Assembly (NCBI GenBank): GCA_025359105.1
Contig: JANYHK010000073.1
Coordinates: 1 to 64,000 of the forward strand
Length of the DNA stretch: 64,000 bases
Reading direction: 5' to 3'
Source: Myxococcales bacterium
GTDB lineage: Bacteria; Myxococcota_A; Polyangia; Polyangiales; Polyangiaceae
In this document: in pieces, positions 17,576 to 28,556 of the stretch
Position numbering within the stretch: the first letter of the stretch is position 1
Layout of the letters: each line of letters opens with the position of its first letter
Translations under genes and position numbers: made by a program
The notes under the pieces: model-generated
Database searches by the model: none
What the model was told of the DNA's origin: nothing
What the model saw: the letters and a program-made list of their open reading frames with translations, nothing else

Positions 17576-18283
17576 ATGGCAGGGGCCGGCATCTTGCGCG
17601 TTGCGATCGTGCCCGTTCTCGACGAGGAGGCCACGATCGCGACGACCGTGCGCGGCCTCGTGCCGCTCGTCGACCGGGTCCTCGTCGTCGACAACGGCAG
17701 CACCGATCGCACCGCCGCGATCGCCGCCCAGGCCGGCGCCACCGTGGTCGCCGAGCCGCGGCGCGGGTACGGGCGCGCGTGCCTCGCGGGAATGGCGCAC
17801 GCGGCGAAGCTCGGGGCCGACGTCGTGCTCTTCGCGGACGGCGACGGCAGCGACGATCCGGCCGACGCCGCGCGTCTGCTCGCCGAGCTCGATCGCACCG
17901 GCGTCGAGCTCGTGCTCGGCGTCCGCACGCGCGCGCTCGCCGAGGAGGGCAGCATGACGCCGGTGCAGCGCTTCGGCAACTGGCTCGCGCCTGCCCTCAT
18001 CCGCGTCGCTCTCGGCGCGCGCTACCACGACATGCCGCCGCTCAAGGCCTGCCGGCGCGGCGCGCTCGACGCGCTGGGCCTGACGGACACGACGTACGGC
18101 TTCACGATCGAGCTCTTGATCAAGGCGCACCGCGCGCGCCTTCGCGTGATCGAGCTTCCGGTGCGGTGCCGCCGGCGCCAGGGCGGTCAGTCCAAGGTGT
18201 CGGGGACGCTCCGCGGCTCCACGCGCGCGGCCGCGAAGATCCTGTGGACGGTCGCCACCCACGCGGCGGCATCGCGGCGCTGA
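17576..18283 (+). CDS. GT2 glycosyltransferase, DPM/DPG-synthase-like
   Basis: A 235-residue protein with the GT-A features: IVPVLDEEATI, VVDNGSTDRT, DGDGSDDPADAARLL and an RR(x)QGGQSKVSGT motif near the end. The pattern resembles enzymes that load a sugar onto a polyprenyl phosphate (dolichyl-phosphate mannose/glucose synthase type). The short length and lack of a C-terminal membrane domain point to a DPMS1-like form. It starts just 4 bases after the epimerase stop, so the two probably form an operon supplying a lipid-linked sugar. Confidence 0.85.
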   Translation: MAGAGILRVAIVPVLDEEATIATTVRGLVPLVDRVLVVDNGSTDRTAAIAAQAGATVVAEPRRGYGRACLAGMAHAAKLGADVVLFADGDGSDDPADAARLLAELDRTGVELVLGVRTRALAEEGSMTPVQRFGNWLAPALIRVALGARYHDMPPLKACRRGALDALGLTDTTYGFTIELLIKAHRARLRVIELPVRCRRRQGGQSKVSGTLRGSTRAAAKILWTVATHAAASRR

Positions 18284-18450
18284 GCGGCCGCGCGCCGCTC
18301 AAGGGTGCCCGCCGACATGCCGCTCGGGGTCGGCCGCGAGCAAGGAGGCGGCGCGTACGTTCGTGCGCGGTCGGTGCGATGCGAATGTCATAGGGCGCGC
18401 TCTCCGCCTCTCGCGCGATGCGCGCGGCCGCCGGGTTCGCAACCCCATCG

Positions 18451-18999
18451 CTACGGGCCCGCAATCCGCGGCGCGGCGCCGCCGGGGCGATGGCACTCGT
18501 TGCAGTTGGTGTGAGGCGCGGGCATGCGCATGCTTCGCTCGCTTCCGTCCGGTCCGACGACCTTCACCCGCAGCGGCGGGACGAGCGGGTTGTGGCGGAA
18601 AAAATTGCCGTAGGGATTGGGCGACATCACCGCGCGGTTTCCGAAGCCGTCGGTCACTTCGACGCGCGCGACGGCGGGGCCCGTCAGATCGATCGAGCCG
18701 GCCACGGTGAAGTCGCCGGTGTGGCAGCAAAGGCAGCTCGTGCCGTGGCGCTCGCGCTGCGGATCGCCAGGATCGCACGCGGCCGCGTCGTCGGGCGGCA
18801 CGTAACCGGACGCGGAGGCTCCGGCATCGCTCGCCGCCGCATCGCTCGGTGCGAGATCGGCAGAGGCGTCGGTGGGGGCCGTGGCCGTCGCGGCGGGCGC
18901 TCCGCACCCCAGCGCCGCCCCGATGGCTGCGACGACGAAGGCGAGCGGCCATGCGCACGCAAAGGAGCGGCCGAGGCGATCTCTCACGGGGTCCGGCAT
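18451..18999 (-). CDS. Di-haem c-type cytochrome-like lipoprotein
   Basis: A 182-residue protein with a lipobox (GAALGC), an Asp/Ala-rich linker and two haem-c motifs, CLCCH and CNECH. The second is close to the C-terminus (PHTNCNECHRPGG). The haem motifs predict an electron-transfer or redox-sensing periplasmic protein, but no distal ligands can be identified. It is divergent from the lipoprotein at 19063. Confidence 0.7.
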   Translation of the reverse strand: MPDPVRDRLGRSFACAWPLAFVVAAIGAALGCGAPAATATAPTDASADLAPSDAAASDAGASASGYVPPDDAAACDPGDPQRERHGTSCLCCHTGDFTVAGSIDLTGPAVARVEVTDGFGNRAVMSPNPYGNFFRHNPLVPPLRVKVVGPDGSERSMRMPAPHTNCNECHRPGGAAPRIAGP

Positions 19000-19062
19000 T
19001 TCGGTGAAACCTGGGCTACCTTCGAACGTAGGCTCTTGGGCTCCTTCACGTAGAGGTTATCC

Positions 19063-19827
19063 ATGAAGAGTGTAACGTGCTTCGCGGTCATTGGTTTCGC
19101 TCTGCTCGGCTGCTCGACGAGCAGCTCCCCCGGGGCCACCTCGGACGGAGGCCGCGGGCAGGACGCCGGCGGGACCTACACGGTCCGCGGCACGGTCACC
19201 GACAAGGACACGGCCAAGCCGCTCGGCGGCACGATCGTCATCGTCGAGGTCGGCGGCCTCTACCAGCCGAACCCCGTCCCCGCCGAGGCCAACCCATTTT
19301 ACAAGATCAGCGCCCTCGCCGCGGCCGACGGGACCTTCTCCGTGGACATCCCCGCAGGCGCCGCGAGCTTCCACACGTTCCAGAACGGTTACTACTACGG
19401 CGTCTTGGGCCTCAAGGACGTCGCGACGGCGCCGCCGGTGGCGGAGGTGAAGGTGAAGCCGCTCCTCCCGCTCGACGTGAAGCCCACCGCGAAGAACCTC
19501 GTGCTCACGCCGGCCACCGTGGCCGCGGGCGCGCAGGTGGCCATGTCCGTCGACGTGACCCATGCGCCGAACGCCGCCGACGCCGGCGCCGATGCGGGGA
19601 CCGACCCGCTCTCCGAGGAAGTCATCGCCGCGGAGACGACGACGAACTGGGCCACCATCCTGAAGCCGCCTTCGTTCGCGCAGCAGGGCGTCTCGTCCCC
19701 GGACGGCACGTACACGACGAAGTTCACCGCGCCGTCGAAGCCCGGCACGTACACCTATTCGCTCCTCGTCTCGAGCGAGGGCTGCATCACGAGCGATCGA
19801 ATCACCGCGACCCTCACGGTCCAGTGA
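19063..19827 (+). CDS. Lipoprotein with carboxypeptidase-regulatory-like domain
   Basis: A 254-residue protein with lipobox ALLGC. After a Gly/Asp linker, residues 38-130 (TYTVRGTVTDKDTAKPLGGTIVIVEV, ADGTFSVDIPAGAASFHTF) match the carboxypeptidase-regulatory-like/cna-B beta-sandwich, followed by a second beta-sandwich to the end. The predicted role is adhesion or binding at the cell surface. It is separated by 63 bases from the divergent di-haem gene. Confidence 0.75.
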   Translation: MKSVTCFAVIGFALLGCSTSSSPGATSDGGRGQDAGGTYTVRGTVTDKDTAKPLGGTIVIVEVGGLYQPNPVPAEANPFYKISALAAADGTFSVDIPAGAASFHTFQNGYYYGVLGLKDVATAPPVAEVKVKPLLPLDVKPTAKNLVLTPATVAAGAQVAMSVDVTHAPNAADAGADAGTDPLSEEVIAAETTTNWATILKPPSFAQQGVSSPDGTYTTKFTAPSKPGTYTYSLLVSSEGCITSDRITATLTVQ

Positions 19828-19936
19828 TGCCATAGGCGACGGATGCACCCCGAAGCAGCGGGCTTCGGGCGCCCCCTCGTCGCGCTGTTGCTCTCGACGC
19901 GTCGTCGGCGTGTGCTCCTGAGCGGTACGTCGCGCG

Positions 19937-20806
19937 CTATTTCGCGCAGCGAATTCCGATGTCCTCGGCCCCAGAGCCCATCGGGTGGGTCCAGCGGCGC
20001 GAGGCGCGCAAGCGATCGCGCGCGTCCTGCCAGCTGCCGCCGCGCTTGGCGTGCTGCGGTGCGCTGGCAGGGCCCTGCGGATCCTGGGCGGGGCTGGTGG
20101 CGTAGTAAGCCGGATCGTAGAAGTCGCTCATCCACTCCCAGAGGTTACCGCCCATGTCGAGCGCGCCGCTGGCGGCCGGAGCGCCGGCGTGAGAGCCGAC
20201 GAGATCGGTCTTCAGCGTGTCGCTCGTGCTCCGGCACGCGCCCGCGGGATCGGCGGAGTTGGGGGCCGCCGTCGCCGAGAAGCTGGCCAGCGCGCACGTC
20301 GGCGGCTCGCTACCCCACGGGTAGAGCCGGCCGTCGGTGCCGCGCGCCGCCCACTCCCATTCGGCCTCCGTCGGCAGGCGTTTGCCACGCCACGCGCAGT
20401 ACGCGCGGGCCTGGTCCCAGGTGACCCACGCAACCGGGTAGTCGGCGTGCCCGTCGGGATCGAACTCCTTCGTCGGCGCACTGCACGAGCCGGCGTCCAT
20501 GCACGCCCGGTACTCGCGCTGCGTCGTCTCGAGCTTGTCGAGCGAGAACGCGTGGACGCTGACGGTGTGCGCCGGCTTCTCGTCGTCGTTGCAGCTCGTA
20601 TCGATCGCGGCGTTGCAGCCCATCATGAACGTGCCCGCGGGGACGCCGACGAGCCCGCCGGCGAGCGATGCCGTGCCCCCATCCGTGGTCGAGGCGTCGG
20701 GGTTCGCGCCGGGCGCGGCCTTCGCGCTCGACGACGAGCACCCAGCCGCCGCAGCGGCGACCGCGAGCGCGAGTGCGATGACAGGACATGCGACCGGGGT
20801 CTTCAT
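19937..20806 (-). CDS. FGE-sulfatase domain lipoprotein
   Basis: A 289-residue protein with a signal peptide and lipobox AAAGC. From residue 55 it follows the formylglycine-generating-enzyme fold (GVPAGTFMMGC, PVAWVTWDQARAYCAWRGKRLPTEAEWEWAAR, GNLWEWMSDFYD, KRGGSWQDARDRLRASRR, IGIRCAK). Many myxobacterial members are not true FGEs but ligand-binding or ergothioneine/oxidase-type proteins. Copper-binding cysteines of authentic FGE are not evident. Role unknown. Confidence 0.85.
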   Translation of the reverse strand: MKTPVACPVIALALAVAAAAAGCSSSSAKAAPGANPDASTTDGGTASLAGGLVGVPAGTFMMGCNAAIDTSCNDDEKPAHTVSVHAFSLDKLETTQREYRACMDAGSCSAPTKEFDPDGHADYPVAWVTWDQARAYCAWRGKRLPTEAEWEWAARGTDGRLYPWGSEPPTCALASFSATAAPNSADPAGACRSTSDTLKTDLVGSHAGAPAASGALDMGGNLWEWMSDFYDPAYYATSPAQDPQGPASAPQHAKRGGSWQDARDRLRASRRWTHPMGSGAEDIGIRCAK

Positions 20807-20867
20807 AGGCGTCAACGTAGCGTGCGCTCGACGTTGTCGCACGACCTGGACGGCGTACTCTCGCTTC

Positions 20868-21464
20868 GTGGACGACGAGACGGCGATGAAGGCCGCGATG
20901 GCGGAGGCGGAGCGCGCCCGCGGCGGCACCGGCGACAACCCCTGGGTCGGCAGCGTCCTCGTGGTCGGCGGCGCCATCGTCGCGCGCGGGCACACGCAGG
21001 GTCCAGGCGAGGACCATGCGGAGATCGGCGCGCTGCGCGAGGCGCGCGCAGCGGGGGTGGACCTCACGCGCGCGACGCTCTACTCGACGCTGGAGCCGTG
21101 CTCGTTCCACGGACGGACGCCGGCGTGCGCGCGGGTCATCGCCGAGAGCGGCGTCGCGCGGCTCGTCACTGGCATCCGCGACCCGAACCCTCGCGTGGAC
21201 GGCGCAGGTGCGGAGATCGTCCGCGCCGCGGGCGTGGTCGTCGTCGAGGACGTGTGCGCGACGGAGATCCGCCTGCAGCTCGGCGCGTGGATCGTCCAGC
21301 ACCACCCGCACGAGCCGCTCGCGCGTGCACGGGCCATGTCCCCTCGCCCGGCGGAGGAGCTCGCGCGCGTCCTCGCGGACATCTACGGCATCGACTCCGC
21401 CACCGCGAGCGATCTCGCGGGCCGCGTGAGGGCTACGCGTTTTTCTGCACCAGGTACGCCGTGA
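20868..21464 (+). CDS. Stand-alone RibD-type deaminase
   Basis: About 198 residues from the GTG at 20868 (an ATG at 20886 is the alternative). The zinc deaminase motifs are present: HAEIGAL and PCSFHGRTPACARVI, with the GDNPWVGSVLV sequence typical of riboflavin-specific deaminases. The reductase domain of bifunctional RibD is missing; only about 50 extra residues follow. It should deaminate a pyrimidine intermediate of riboflavin or a related compound. No other riboflavin gene is near. Its 3' end overlaps the convergent membrane-protein gene by 32 bases. Confidence 0.8.
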   Translation: MDDETAMKAAMAEAERARGGTGDNPWVGSVLVVGGAIVARGHTQGPGEDHAEIGALREARAAGVDLTRATLYSTLEPCSFHGRTPACARVIAESGVARLVTGIRDPNPRVDGAGAEIVRAAGVVVVEDVCATEIRLQLGAWIVQHHPHEPLARARAMSPRPAEELARVLADIYGIDSATASDLAGRVRATRFSAPGTP

Positions 21465-21861
21465 TTCCGCCGAAGATGTGGATGAGGATCTTGATCCCCT
21501 GCAGGACGACGAAGAGCGTCCCGCCCGACGCGATCTGCAGAACCGCCGAGATCGCGCCGAACCCATGCAGCCACAGGATCCGCCGGGCCGCCGCGCGGTC
21601 TCCCTTGAAAATCTGCACGCCGCGCACCGCGTAGAGCACGATGAGCACGACCGGCAGGATGACCTGAAAAGCCGAGATCGAGCCGAAGGCGGCGCCGAGG
21701 CCGATGAGCAACGTGAGGCCCGCCCAGTACGCGCTCGCGAGGCCCGCGCCCACGGCGGCGAGCACGAACATCGTGCGATCGGCGGGCGGCCCCGCTTGCG
21801 GAGACGCGTAGGGCCCCTGGGGACCGGGGGCTTGCGGGGCTTGGTACGGGTTGGGGTTCAT
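21433..21861 (-). CDS. Small four-helix membrane protein
   Basis: A 142-residue protein with a Pro/Gln/Ala-rich N-terminal tail (about 28 residues) and four hydrophobic helices between residues 30 and 138. It resembles small proteins with a proline-rich cytoplasmic tail found in many bacteria, but no family is recognisable with certainty. Its 3' end overlaps the deaminase gene on the other strand. Confidence 0.65.
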   Translation of the reverse strand: MNPNPYQAPQAPGPQGPYASPQAGPPADRTMFVLAAVGAGLASAYWAGLTLLIGLGAAFGSISAFQVILPVVLIVLYAVRGVQIFKGDRAAARRILWLHGFGAISAVLQIASGGTLFVVLQGIKILIHIFGGITAYLVQKNA

Positions 21862-21926
21862 TGGGCGCTCCGGTGGGCATCCTAGCCGACCAAATGCGCC
21901 GCAGGCCACCCGCGGGTTTTCGTCGG

Positions 21927-22178
21927 CTACGCGGCGGCTGCGGGCGGCGGGCAGTCGTTGTCGCGGTAGATCGAGCGAACGTTGTCCGCCACCGCGTCGT
22001 TCGCCGGAGCGCCGGAACGGTCGTCGGCGTCGTAGACGTCGCGCGGATCGAAGAAGTCGACGGCGATGGAGTCGACGTCCCACGGCGAGCACGCCAGGCG
22101 ACCCGAGAGGAATGCGCCAGGGACGTACTGCGTGAGCGTCTGGTCGATGAAAGATTCGAGGGTTTGGCAGTGACGCAT
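21927..22178 (-). CDS. Hypothetical small protein
   Basis: An 83-residue frame starting MRHCQTLESFIDQTLTQY with several acidic residues (DSIAVDFFDPRDVYDADDRSG). The codon pattern is less GC-skewed than its surroundings. No family, signal or membrane segment. Real but uncertain. Confidence 0.4.
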   Translation of the reverse strand: MRHCQTLESFIDQTLTQYVPGAFLSGRLACSPWDVDSIAVDFFDPRDVYDADDRSGAPANDAVADNVRSIYRDNDCPPPAAAA

Positions 22179-22330
22179 GCTTCGTGAAAAGCAGCCGCCG
22201 TGCCAACGACGCCAAGGCATGATTTCCCGAGGAATCGTCCAAAACGAGCGTCAAGCAAACGTCGCTTGCGCCAGCTCGTCGTACGCTCGCCGGATGGACC
22301 GGCCTCCGGGACGCTCGCGGCGTGTGCTCG

Positions 22331-23596
22331 TCACGGTGACAGCCAAGCGCGCAAGGTCTCGTAGACGTCGGGGCGCTCGAGCAAGTCGAGGTGCCCCGTG
22401 CCGTAGGCGATCCACTGATGCGCCTCCGGGAAGCCGAGCGCGAGCGTGGGACGCGCGTGCCGTCCGAGGGCGCTGTCCACCGGGACGAGCCCGTCGCTGC
22501 GCAGGCCCGCGGTCCGCTCCCCTGCCCGGCGCGGGTACGCGGGCGGAGCGGACGGGCCGGACGGGGCCGGCGTCGTCGTCGCCGCGATGGCGTAGCACGC
22601 GACGCCCTCCGGGAGCGCGAGGTCGCCGCGCGGATCGCGGCCATGCGCGAAGCGGTCGCGTCCTTCCCAGTGCGCGTCCACGACGTTGCCGAAGCGTAGG
22701 TCCGTGACCCCCGCGCTGCGGAGGCGACCGAGGCGCGACAGCGGCGCGCTGTAGCGGCTCACGCCGAGGAGCAGGTCGACCATGTTGCCGCCGCGCTCGA
22801 GTGGCGCGCCGTGGTGCGGGGTGCCGAGGAATGCGAGCTTCGTGAGTTTGCCGCGCCAGGCGTGCCCCTCCGTCTCCGCGACGTGACACGCGCTCCTGGC
22901 GACGAGCCCGCCCATGCTGTGACCGACGAACACGAGCTCCGTAATCGGCACCGGCCACGCGCGCGCGAGGCGTTCCATGAGCGCCGCGAACGCGCGACCG
23001 TTCGTCGAGACGTGGAGCCCGCTGTTGTACCGCAGGTAGAGCGGGAAAAATCCGAGGTCGCGGGCGAGCGCCGCGCCGTGATCGTGGCCCCCGCGCGTCC
23101 ACTGGCGGTCGTACATGCTCGAGCCATGCAACAGGACGACGAGCTTGCCTCCGGCCTCGGGCAGCGCCTGCGCCAGCGCGCCCGGGTCCAGCGGCAGCGG
23201 CTGCCCGTCGCCGCTGCACATGCACATCTCGGTCGCGAGCGGGTTGCCCGTCGCCACCAGGTAGTCGCCGACGACGCCGTTGAGCGCCGCGAGCAGCGCC
23301 GCGCGCTCGGGCCCGGGGACGCTCTCGCCGAGCAGCGGCGCGAGCTGCGCCAGAGCCACGTCGATCCCGACGCCGACGAGGTGGGTCACGCCGCGGATGC
23401 TTCCGTAGACGAGCCGCGTCACGAGGCCCACCGGGCCCTCCAGCGGTCGACCGAGGACGTCGGGGCCGCTCCCGATGGTGCGGTGCATCGACTCGACCAC
23501 CTCGGTCACCTTCTTGGTCGCGTCGACGACGAGCTTGCTCGCGCCGCGGAGATCCTCTGCGTGGGAGCGGCGCACGTCGTCTGCGGGCTTCTTCAC
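22331..23596 (-). CDS. Alpha/beta hydrolase, lipase/PGAP1-like
   Basis: A 421-residue protein with VVLLHGSSMYDRQW as the oxyanion region, the nucleophile elbow GHSMGG (Ser227) and a late GHLDLLERPDVYETL containing a likely catalytic histidine. The first 140 residues form a long helical region without a signal peptide. It may be a lipase, esterase or PHA-depolymerase-like enzyme. Its ATG overlaps the stop of the upstream cysteine-desulfurase-like gene by four bases (ATGA), so they are coupled. Confidence 0.8.
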   Translation of the reverse strand: MKKPADDVRRSHAEDLRGASKLVVDATKKVTEVVESMHRTIGSGPDVLGRPLEGPVGLVTRLVYGSIRGVTHLVGVGIDVALAQLAPLLGESVPGPERAALLAALNGVVGDYLVATGNPLATEMCMCSGDGQPLPLDPGALAQALPEAGGKLVVLLHGSSMYDRQWTRGGHDHGAALARDLGFFPLYLRYNSGLHVSTNGRAFAALMERLARAWPVPITELVFVGHSMGGLVARSACHVAETEGHAWRGKLTKLAFLGTPHHGAPLERGGNMVDLLLGVSRYSAPLSRLGRLRSAGVTDLRFGNVVDAHWEGRDRFAHGRDPRGDLALPEGVACYAIAATTTPAPSGPSAPPAYPRRAGERTAGLRSDGLVPVDSALGRHARPTLALGFPEAHQWIAYGTGHLDLLERPDVYETLRAWLSP

Positions 23597-24789
23597 GACC
23601 GATCTCTACCGGCGGCGATCGCCTTGTCGAGGGCGACAATGGCGCGATCGAGCTCCGCCTCCGTGTTGTAGTGGACCGCCGACACGCGCACGACACCGGC
23701 AGCGGATACACCCAGCTCGCCGGGCAGGCCCTTGGCGTAGAAGTCGCCATGGCGGATCCCCACACCGTGTGGATCGACGCGGCGGACGATCGCCTCCGGG
23801 GCGAGACCGTCGACCGTGAAGCTAATCGTCGGGACACGGCGCGTCCGGTCGGCCGTGCGCTCGCCGTGCACGCGCGCGCCGGGGACCCCGGCGAGCCACG
23901 CGAGGAGGCGCGCGGACAGGCGCTCTTCGTGCTCGGCGATCTCCGCGAATGCGCGCGCGGGACCGCCGAGCGAGGCGATGTACTCGTAAATTCCACCGAG
24001 ACCGTGCGAAAGCTCGAAGCACGCGTTGCCCGGTTGGAGCTTGTAGGGGACCGCGTCGATGAAGTCGTGGTTGATCCCGGCGAGCTCCTCCAGGAGGCCG
24101 CGCTTGCCGTAGAGGACCGCCATGTGCGGGCCGTAGACCTTGTAGAAGCTGAAGACGTAGTAGTCGACGTCCCATGCACCGACCTCGACGCGCCGATGCG
24201 GCGCGTAGGCGACGCCGTCGACGCACACCTTTGCGCCGTGCGCGTGCACGAAGCGCGTCAGCGCGGCGACGTCGTGGATGCTCCCGAGCAGGTTCGACGC
24301 GTGCGTGAACGCGACGAGCCGCGTGCGTTGGGTGAGGAGCGGAGCGAGGCCACGCTCCTCGAGGCGGAGCGTGTCGCGATCGAGCGGCCAGCGCTTCACG
24401 ACGACGCCGCGCGCGGCCAGCCGCTTCCACGGACCCACGTTCGCCTCGTGGTCCGCGGTCGAAACGATCACTTCGTCGCCGGGCGCGAGCTGCGCCTCCA
24501 TCGCGCGCGCGAGGTTGTGCAGGAGCTGCGTCGTGGAGGCCCCGAGGACGATCTCGCCCTCCTTCGCGCCGACGTAGTCCGCCGTCGCGCGCGCCGCCTC
24601 CGCCACGCGCGCCGTCGACTGCTCGGAGACGGCGTACGACGCGCCGAGCTGCACGTTCGACGTGAGGAGGTAGTCGCGCACGCGATCGGCGACGCGGCCG
24701 AGCGTCTGCGAGCCGCCGGCGTTGTCGAGGAAGACATAACCGGAAGCGAGCGCGGGAAACTGGGCCCGGACCACGTCGAGATCGAGCAT
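23593..24789 (-). CDS. Cysteine-desulfurase-like class V aminotransferase
   Basis: A 398-residue PLP enzyme with the class V pattern: VDGVAYAPHRR (Asp191 pairs with the cofactor) and the Schiff-base lysine Lys217 in SFYKVYGPH. The opening FPALASGYVFLDNAGGSQ also fits. It matches the cysteine-desulfurase-like TIGR01976 group rather than true SufS/IscS; a reactive cysteine loop is not obvious. It is translationally coupled to the downstream hydrolase, an unusual partner. Confidence 0.85.
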   Translation of the reverse strand: MLDLDVVRAQFPALASGYVFLDNAGGSQTLGRVADRVRDYLLTSNVQLGASYAVSEQSTARVAEAARATADYVGAKEGEIVLGASTTQLLHNLARAMEAQLAPGDEVIVSTADHEANVGPWKRLAARGVVVKRWPLDRDTLRLEERGLAPLLTQRTRLVAFTHASNLLGSIHDVAALTRFVHAHGAKVCVDGVAYAPHRRVEVGAWDVDYYVFSFYKVYGPHMAVLYGKRGLLEELAGINHDFIDAVPYKLQPGNACFELSHGLGGIYEYIASLGGPARAFAEIAEHEERLSARLLAWLAGVPGARVHGERTADRTRRVPTISFTVDGLAPEAIVRRVDPHGVGIRHGDFYAKGLPGELGVSAAGVVRVSAVHYNTEAELDRAIVALDKAIAAGRDRS

Positions 24790-24846
24790 GGCGGTACTTT
24801 CGCCCAGTTAGGGCCTGCGCGAAAGATGCCGTAGAATGATTCCGCG

Positions 24847-26046
24847 ATGCGTGGACCGTCCCTCTGGCTCGCCCTCTTCGCCCCGGCGGCCCTCGCGACG
24901 CCGCTCGCGCTCCTGGCCGGCGCGTGCAGCACCTCGCACGGGACCACGGCGGCGCCCGGCGACGCTGGCGACGAGGCGACCGTCGACGCGGCCGTTCCGC
25001 CTCCGACGCCACCCCCGCCCTCCGACGCGTCGACGACGCTCGACTGTCCGACGGACCTGCAGAGCGACGGCGTCTGGGGTCACCTGCAGTGCACCGGCCT
25101 CTACTCCGACTTCGCGAGCAAGACCGTCGTCCCGGCGGCGCGACCCTACGTGCCTGCGCTGCAGCTCTGGGCCGACGGCGCGACGAAGCAGCGATGGCTC
25201 TACTTGCCGCCCGGCCAGAAAATCGACACGTCCAACGTGGACGAGTGGGTCTTCCCCGCGGGAACGAAGGTCTGGAAGGAATTCCAGCTGGAAGGCCGGC
25301 GTGTCGAGACGCGCCTCTACCTCAAGTCTGCCGACGGCAAGTGGCACCACACGACCTACCGCTGGAACGCCGACGAGACCGACACCACCCGGAACGACGT
25401 CGGCGCCGCTGTCCCGCGCGACGGCGGGAGCGCCGTGCCGCCGTACCAGATCCCGAGCGGCACCGACTGCAGCAACTGCCACGACGGGCGCAAGGATCGC
25501 CTCCTCGGGCTCGAGCCGGTGAACCTGGGCATGCCGGGCGCGCAAGGGATCACGCTGGCGTCGCTCGTCGCCGAAGGCCTCCTCACGAGCCCGCCGCCGG
25601 CGACGACGCTCGCCTTCCCCGAGGACACGTCGGGCAAGGCCGCCGCGGCCCTGGGATGGCTGCACGTGTCGTGCGGGCCGTGCCACAACCGCTCAGGCGA
25701 CGCGAACGCGAAGAACAGCAACGTGCGCCTGCTGACGCTCATGAGCCAGCTCGCCGGCGCGGACGCGGGTGCCGACGGCGGCCCCGTGCCCGTGCCCAGC
25801 CTCGACGCGTACCTCACGACCGTCGACCACACCACCAGCGTTCCGATCCCCGACGCCGGCGGCGCGACGTTTTACCGCATCAAGAAGGGTGATCCGGGGG
25901 CGAGCATCGTCTCGTGGCTGTCCGGCCGTCGCGTCGGGGTGACGGGCACGCCGAACGAGAAGGAGCAGATGCCGCCGATCGTCACGCGCGTCGTCGACGG
26001 CGTGGGGCATCAGAAGCTCGACGACTGGATCGTCCTACTTCCCTAG
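24847..26046 (+). CDS. Di-haem lipoprotein
   Basis: A 399-residue protein with lipobox LLAGAC, an Asp/Ala/Pro linker, and two haem-c motifs, CSNCH near residue 212 and CGPCH near 278. The intervening sequence (LWADGATKQRWLYLPPGQKID, VFPAGTKVWKEFQLEGRRVETRLYLK) resembles the haem-bearing outer-membrane repeat proteins often annotated as SO2930-type. Role is likely in electron transfer or extracellular oxidation. Convergent with tex. Confidence 0.78.
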   Translation: MRGPSLWLALFAPAALATPLALLAGACSTSHGTTAAPGDAGDEATVDAAVPPPTPPPPSDASTTLDCPTDLQSDGVWGHLQCTGLYSDFASKTVVPAARPYVPALQLWADGATKQRWLYLPPGQKIDTSNVDEWVFPAGTKVWKEFQLEGRRVETRLYLKSADGKWHHTTYRWNADETDTTRNDVGAAVPRDGGSAVPPYQIPSGTDCSNCHDGRKDRLLGLEPVNLGMPGAQGITLASLVAEGLLTSPPPATTLAFPEDTSGKAAAALGWLHVSCGPCHNRSGDANAKNSNVRLLTLMSQLAGADAGADGGPVPVPSLDAYLTTVDHTTSVPIPDAGGATFYRIKKGDPGASIVSWLSGRRVGVTGTPNEKEQMPPIVTRVVDGVGHQKLDDWIVLLP

Positions 26047-26059
26047 AGCAACCATCCCG

Positions 26060-28381
<2,322 letters not shown>

Positions 28382-28412
28382 TGGCCTTGCCCGTCTATCA
28401 CGTCCGCCATGC

Positions 28413-28497
28413 GACGCCGACTCTGACGCCGACGCCGACGCCGACTCCGGCTCGGACTCCGACGCCGACTCCGACGCCGACTCCGACGCCGACTCCC
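28413..28497. repeat. GACGCC/GACTCC tandem repeat
   Basis: About 85 bases made of six-base units GACGCC and GACTCC with a few variants, between the divergent tex and aarF starts. In one minus-strand frame it would encode Ser-Glu-Ser-Ala repeats joined to Tex, but the Tex start makes that unlikely. It probably varies in length. Confidence 0.75.
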
Positions 28498-28556
28498 TAG
28501 CTGAGCAGCCCGAGGCATCGACAGCCGCGGCGTCTTTCCCTACGTTGCCTGCGTCC

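Noticed and set aside
16390-18000. Upstream extension of the DUF2064-Nudix gene across the epimerase
   Set aside because: It is antisense to the epimerase and GT2 and begins with low-complexity Arg/Ser sequence.
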